From Nectonema munidae (taxonomy: Eukaryota; Nematomorpha; Nectonematoida; Nectonematidae): 64,000 nt of DNA. The position numbers and the translations under genes were made by a program. Each line of letters starts with the position of its first letter. The stretch's first letter is position 1. The stretch spans positions 434,001-498,000 of the forward strand of contig JAUIRK010000008.1 of the NCBI GenBank assembly GCA_030549495.1, given 5' to 3'. This document shows positions 60,877 to 64,000 of this stretch, one piece after another. Below the pieces are notes generated by a model. That model had not been told where the DNA came from and searched no databases. It saw only the letters and a program-made list of their open reading frames with translations.

Positions 60877-61740
60877 GCAAAAACCCAAGGATTTTTCTGC
60901 TATTATTTCTCCTGTGATTCTTTCTAATGCTAAAAATGTCCAAAATTCTTCTCCCACGTTTTTTTCCTTGTCAACAAATCTGGCGCAATTTGATAATAAT
61001 TCTTGATTATGTGTTGTAACCTCATTGGCTAATATGGAATAAAATGGAGAAGAATTAATGTTATTGATAATGTCTTTCAAAATAATATATTTTCCTATTA
61101 TTTCTATGAGCTCATTTTGGGTACGAGCCGAAATGTATTTTGCAGATTTCATTGCAGGAGTGTCAAGATGATGCGCAAGTGTACTATCGTTAACAGCCAT
61201 TACTTTAAGAAGCGCCAGAAAATTTCCCGGATTTGTAGAAGAATTTATGTCTTCTCCATCACCTCTGAGTGCAATACCCTTTCTCCCACAAAATAGTACA
61301 GCTCTTGCAATAGATTTAAGAATGTTTCTATTTTGTTCAATATTTTTTTTTATGTGAGTCTACTAAAGAAGCTATACTGCTCTCTGATTTTTCCATTACT
61401 TGCTTCAAAGAATTAGCTTTTTCCATGGAATTTTTATGATACAAACAACGCTCATGTTGCTTAACAGTTTCGTTTTTTTTTGTTCCCAGCCCGAAAAGGC
61501 CTATTAATAAGTTTACCTCTTAGTTGATTAGAAACAAATACTGAGCAAGCAATGCAAAAAAACTCCGTCAACAACTTCACTATAAAGCATCCACTTGTGC
61601 TGTTTCAGCCATTCTACTCGAAAACTTCTTTTATAACATTCAAGAAACTGAGTAGGAAAAACTGCATTTTTACGAGGTTTAGTATGATTAAACAGTAGAT
61701 CTTTGAGCAAAACACAAATGATAAATAAATTCAAAAAATT
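60859..61740 (-). pseudogene. hAT transposase fragment with TTF finger and DUF4371
   Basis: The minus-strand order begins at 61734-61528 with KPRKNAVFPTQFLECYKRSF, then WLKQHKWMLYSEVVDGVF, the TTF-type zinc finger region. It continues with FCGRKGIALRGDGED and NPGNFLALLKVM, then KYISARTQNELIEIIGKYII and FYSILANEVTTHNQELLSNC (family DE.TD.s..EQl), typical of DUF4371 hAT transposases. Asp of the DEtTD catalytic motif is Asn (ANEVTT). The C-terminal half, including the dimerisation domain, is cut off at the LINE junction near 60876. Two or three breaks lie in the N-terminal part. Same broad type as the hAT at 3001-4737. Confidence 0.85.
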
Positions 61741-62035
61741 TCTTTGGTTCTACAGTGGATAGATAAATTCTTCCTATATCATTAAAATTACTTGTATGTT
61801 CACAATTATCATGACAAACATTTACAGAATGTAAAAGATTTGTCAAAACAGGTTGTGATGTTGAAGGTTACATCCATCAGTAATTTGTAAAGTTGTAAGA
61901 CAATGAGTATTTATTTCATCTTTGCAAGCATCTTTATCATTGTCTTCTGATCTAAGCAAAATATTGCCACTACCGTCTAAACCTTATTAAGAAAAAAAAG
62001 TTCAAGGCTGAAAGAGAAGATAGAGAGAGAAAAAA

Positions 62036-62053
62036 AACCCTAACCCTAACCCT
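62036..62053. repeat. Short telomere-like (CCCTAA)n tract
   Basis: AACCCTAACCCTAACCCT: three CCCTAA units, the TTAGGG type, after a purine-rich run and before GGGTACGGACC. Too short to be a chromosome end; an interstitial scrap. Confidence 0.85.
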
Positions 62054-62059
62054 GGGTAC

Positions 62060-62397
62060 GGACCTGTATTGCTTTTTTTTTACATAAAATCAAAAAATAA
62101 GAAATTTATTTTTAATTTTTTGGATAATTACACTATACAAGAATAAAAAAAACGAAAATTTGATTAGCATTTTTTAAGAGTATTTTTTACGCTGATAACA
62201 AATATGAAAGTGATTTTTTTGTGGCACCTTTTAGTTTTTTGTAAAAAATAAATTTTGATTTTACAACAATTTGTCTCCCCGGAGGTCTTCCCAGACCTCT
62301 GATATATATATATATATGATTCGCTTGCAATCTTTATATTATAGATTTATCTTTTTTAGAATATTATTCTTTAATTTGTAAAAGTTAAAATTTCAAA
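62060..62397. other. AT-rich stretch upstream of the conserved-family gene, with second hairpin motif
   Basis: No gene. The hairpin motif TGTCTCCCCGGAGGTC...CCAGACCTCTGATATATA lies at 62272-62317, followed by a (TA)n run, as at 19078-19116. The stretch from the telomere-like tract to this hairpin could be one small element. Confidence 0.5.
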
Positions 62398-63533
62398 ATG
62401 CCGAGAGAGTGTAAAAATTTACCTAATAAATTTTGCTACATATGTGGTTCAGTTACATTAAACCAATACAAGAGGCATTTGACACCACATGTCAAAAAAC
62501 TTTATGAGCTATACTTTGGATGTAAAGTTGGTGATCAAGACAAAAACTGGGCACCCCACATATGCTGTGTTATATGTACAAGTTCTCTTTCTGCTTGGGC
62601 AAAAGGAAAATGGTCTGGACTTCTCTTTGGAGTGCCAATGATCTGGAGAGAACCTAAAGATCATTTAACAGATTGCTATTTCTGTTTAACTGATATCAGG
62701 TATGTTACACTTATTAAAATTTTCCAAGTAAAGTAGTAAAGGATTTTTTATTTAGGCTGTAATAGAAAGAATAAAAAATCTATTTTGTATCCAAGTCTTA
62801 CTTCTGCTATTCGGTTACAGATTCAAATTATATTCCTCTACCTCAGCTACCTTTAAAAGTGCCAAGTGATGAAAGCTGCAACTCAGAAGATTCAGAAATG
62901 CCTGATGCAAATTATGCAGCAGTGCTGGAATCCGATAAGAAATCACATTTAATAACACAAACTGAACTAAATGATCTTGTTCGTGATTTATCACTTACTA
63001 AGCAACAGAGTGAACTCCTGGCGTCTCGTTTACAGCAATGGCATTTATTAAATGAAGATGATTAAATTAGTATGTTCAGAAAACGTTCTGCCGATATAGA
63101 GAAGTTTTTTTCTTTAGAAAACAGTTTGACTTACTGTAACGATATCGATGGTTTATTTAGTGTACTTGAAATGTCATATGATCCAAATATGTGGAGGTTA
63201 TACATAGACCAATCGCTTTACAGCATGAAAGCTGTTTTGTTGCATATTGGAAAAACTATGCCTTCTATTCCAATCGCTCATTCCATTATTTTGAAAGAAA
63301 ACTATGAAAACTTGGCTTTTATTCTTGAACGCATCAAATACAAAGAGCACAATTGGTTAATTTGTGCTGATTTAAAAGTAGTAGCTATTCTCAGTGGTCT
63401 TCAAGCTGGATACACAAAGTTCATGTTTTTCCTTTGCAATTGGGACAGTAGGGCTAAATCAAAACATTATATACAATCCGAATGGCCACCCAGGCCATCT
63501 ATTACGATTGGCTGCAATAACATAATACATGAG
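62398..63533 (+). pseudogene. Widespread uncharacterised gene family (FCYxCG / YFGCKVGDQDK), broken by a hAT
   Basis: The first part (62398-62710) has PNKFCYICGSVTLNQYKRHL, YELYFGCKVGDQDKNWAPHI, CCVICTSSLSAWAKGKWSGL and DCYFCLTDI, several CxxC/CxxH pairs suggesting zinc binding. A GTATGT donor-like site and a TTTATTTAG acceptor-like site frame a possible short intron, followed by SLTSAIR and then SHLITQTELNDLVRDLSLTK. The last part (63072-63530) includes MWRLYIDQSLYSMKAVLLHI, WLICADLKVVAILSGLQAGY and FMFFLCNWDSRAKSKHYI. I recognise this as a family recurring in arthropod and cnidarian genomes, usually as many near-identical copies, with no known function; transposon origin is likely but unproven. 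This copy has two or three interruptions, then ends where a hAT begins at 63534. Confidence 0.75.
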
Positions 63534-64000
63534 CAGGGCCCGCGCGTCCTATTAAAATTGGGGGCTTGAGCCCCCCCACTCATAAAGTAAGCCCCCCCCC
63601 CCCCTCCTCTCTCTTTAAATGTGAGCCCCCCTCTTATCAATCTCAAGTCACTGTAAAATAGACAATTTTGTTCCATTATTTTTAATATAAACATCCAGCA
63701 ATCAAGCAAGCATATCAACAAAGTTGGCAAGTGCTTAGATATTCCAATCCAATCCAATCCAATCCAATCCAATCCAATCCAATCCAATCCAATCCAATCC
63801 AATCCAAATGTTATTTAATTAAAGCTTAGTCCTTCCTAAAATCTCTCAAAGTCCCTAAAGTCCCTCAAAGATTGAGTGATTTTGAAGTCGATTCATCCAT
63901 GAAACCTAATTCTGATGATAATAATTCAGAAATTGCAAAAATTAGAAAAATATATTATGAATGCTTTGATTCAGTAATACAGGAAATTTCAAAATGGTAA
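63534..64000 (+). mobile_element. hAT element inserted in the conserved-family gene, right end outside the window
   Basis: Starts CAGGGCCCGCGCGTCCTATT, then C-runs (AGCCCCCCCACTC and a longer C-run), the left-end style of TTF/DUF4371 hATs also seen at 3001. Near the window end an open frame reads VPQRLSDFEVDSSMKPNSDD and IRKIYYECFDSVIQEISKW, resembling the region before the dimerisation domain (iR..YYE..D..i.EI..RF). Coding sequence so close to the left TIR means a large internal deletion. The target duplication cannot be checked because the right end is not in the window. Confidence 0.7.
63741..63806 (+). repeat. (AATCC)n pentanucleotide microsatellite
   Basis: About 13 units of AATCC within the hAT at the right end of the window. 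Confidence 0.97.

Noticed and set aside
62036-62053. Chromosome end
   Set aside because: Only three units, with unique and repeat sequence continuing on both sides.

Overview
The window is AT-rich animal DNA from an invertebrate-like genome. There are no bacterial-style operons. The few genuine host exons are short, bounded by GT/AG splice sites, and sit in kilobases of repeats. An arthropod or a cnidarian would both fit the repeat content (hAT elements of several kinds, PiggyBac, LINEs with gag-like ORF1 and APE/RT ORF2, tRNA-derived SINEs). I cannot name the species. Most longer open frames are chance products of AT-rich sequence.

Layout. 1-1498 is the last intron and last exon of a yippee-like (YPEL) gene on the + strand. 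At about 1505 a 22.5 kb block begins (copy A, 1505-23955). It is repeated in direct orientation at 30449-53050 (copy B). Both copies carry the same hAT with the same 8-bp target duplication, the same SINE with the same 14-bp target duplication, the same PiggyBac with a 150-bp tandem array inside it, and the same ZBED5-like hAT remnant. A minus-strand gene that I read as a fatty-acid-binding-protein (FABP/iLBP) paralogue is also present in each. The 6.5 kb spacer between the copies (23956-30448) holds a LINE fragment (ORF1 end, APE, start of RT), AT-rich filler and a broken minus-strand PHD-OTU gene. To the right of copy B (53051-64000) are remnants of Tc1/mariner and hAT, a LINE RT, a second copy of the LINE ORF1/APE fragment, a TTF/DUF4371 hAT transposase fragment, a short telomere-like repeat, and a broken copy of a widespread uncharacterised gene family into which another hAT has inserted.

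The outstanding signal is the FABP-like gene pair. Introns and flanks of the two copies differ by roughly 1-6 %. The 80-codon middle exon differs at 34 codons, of which 33 change the amino acid and one is synonymous, with no indel. The last exon has seven nucleotide differences, all amino-acid changing. About 40 replacement codons against one synonymous codon, confined to the exons, is the pattern of strong diversifying selection. The alternative is import of a diverged exon by gene conversion. The assignment to the FABP fold rests on residue spacing and on an intron at the family's conserved second intron position and phase.

The rest is a record of repeat turnover. Divergence between the two block copies is a mosaic: close to nil over about 4.7-14.8 kb, around 1 % at the left end, and several percent in patches at the right end. 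The two copies also carry unrelated sequence at the same point inside the FABP intron.
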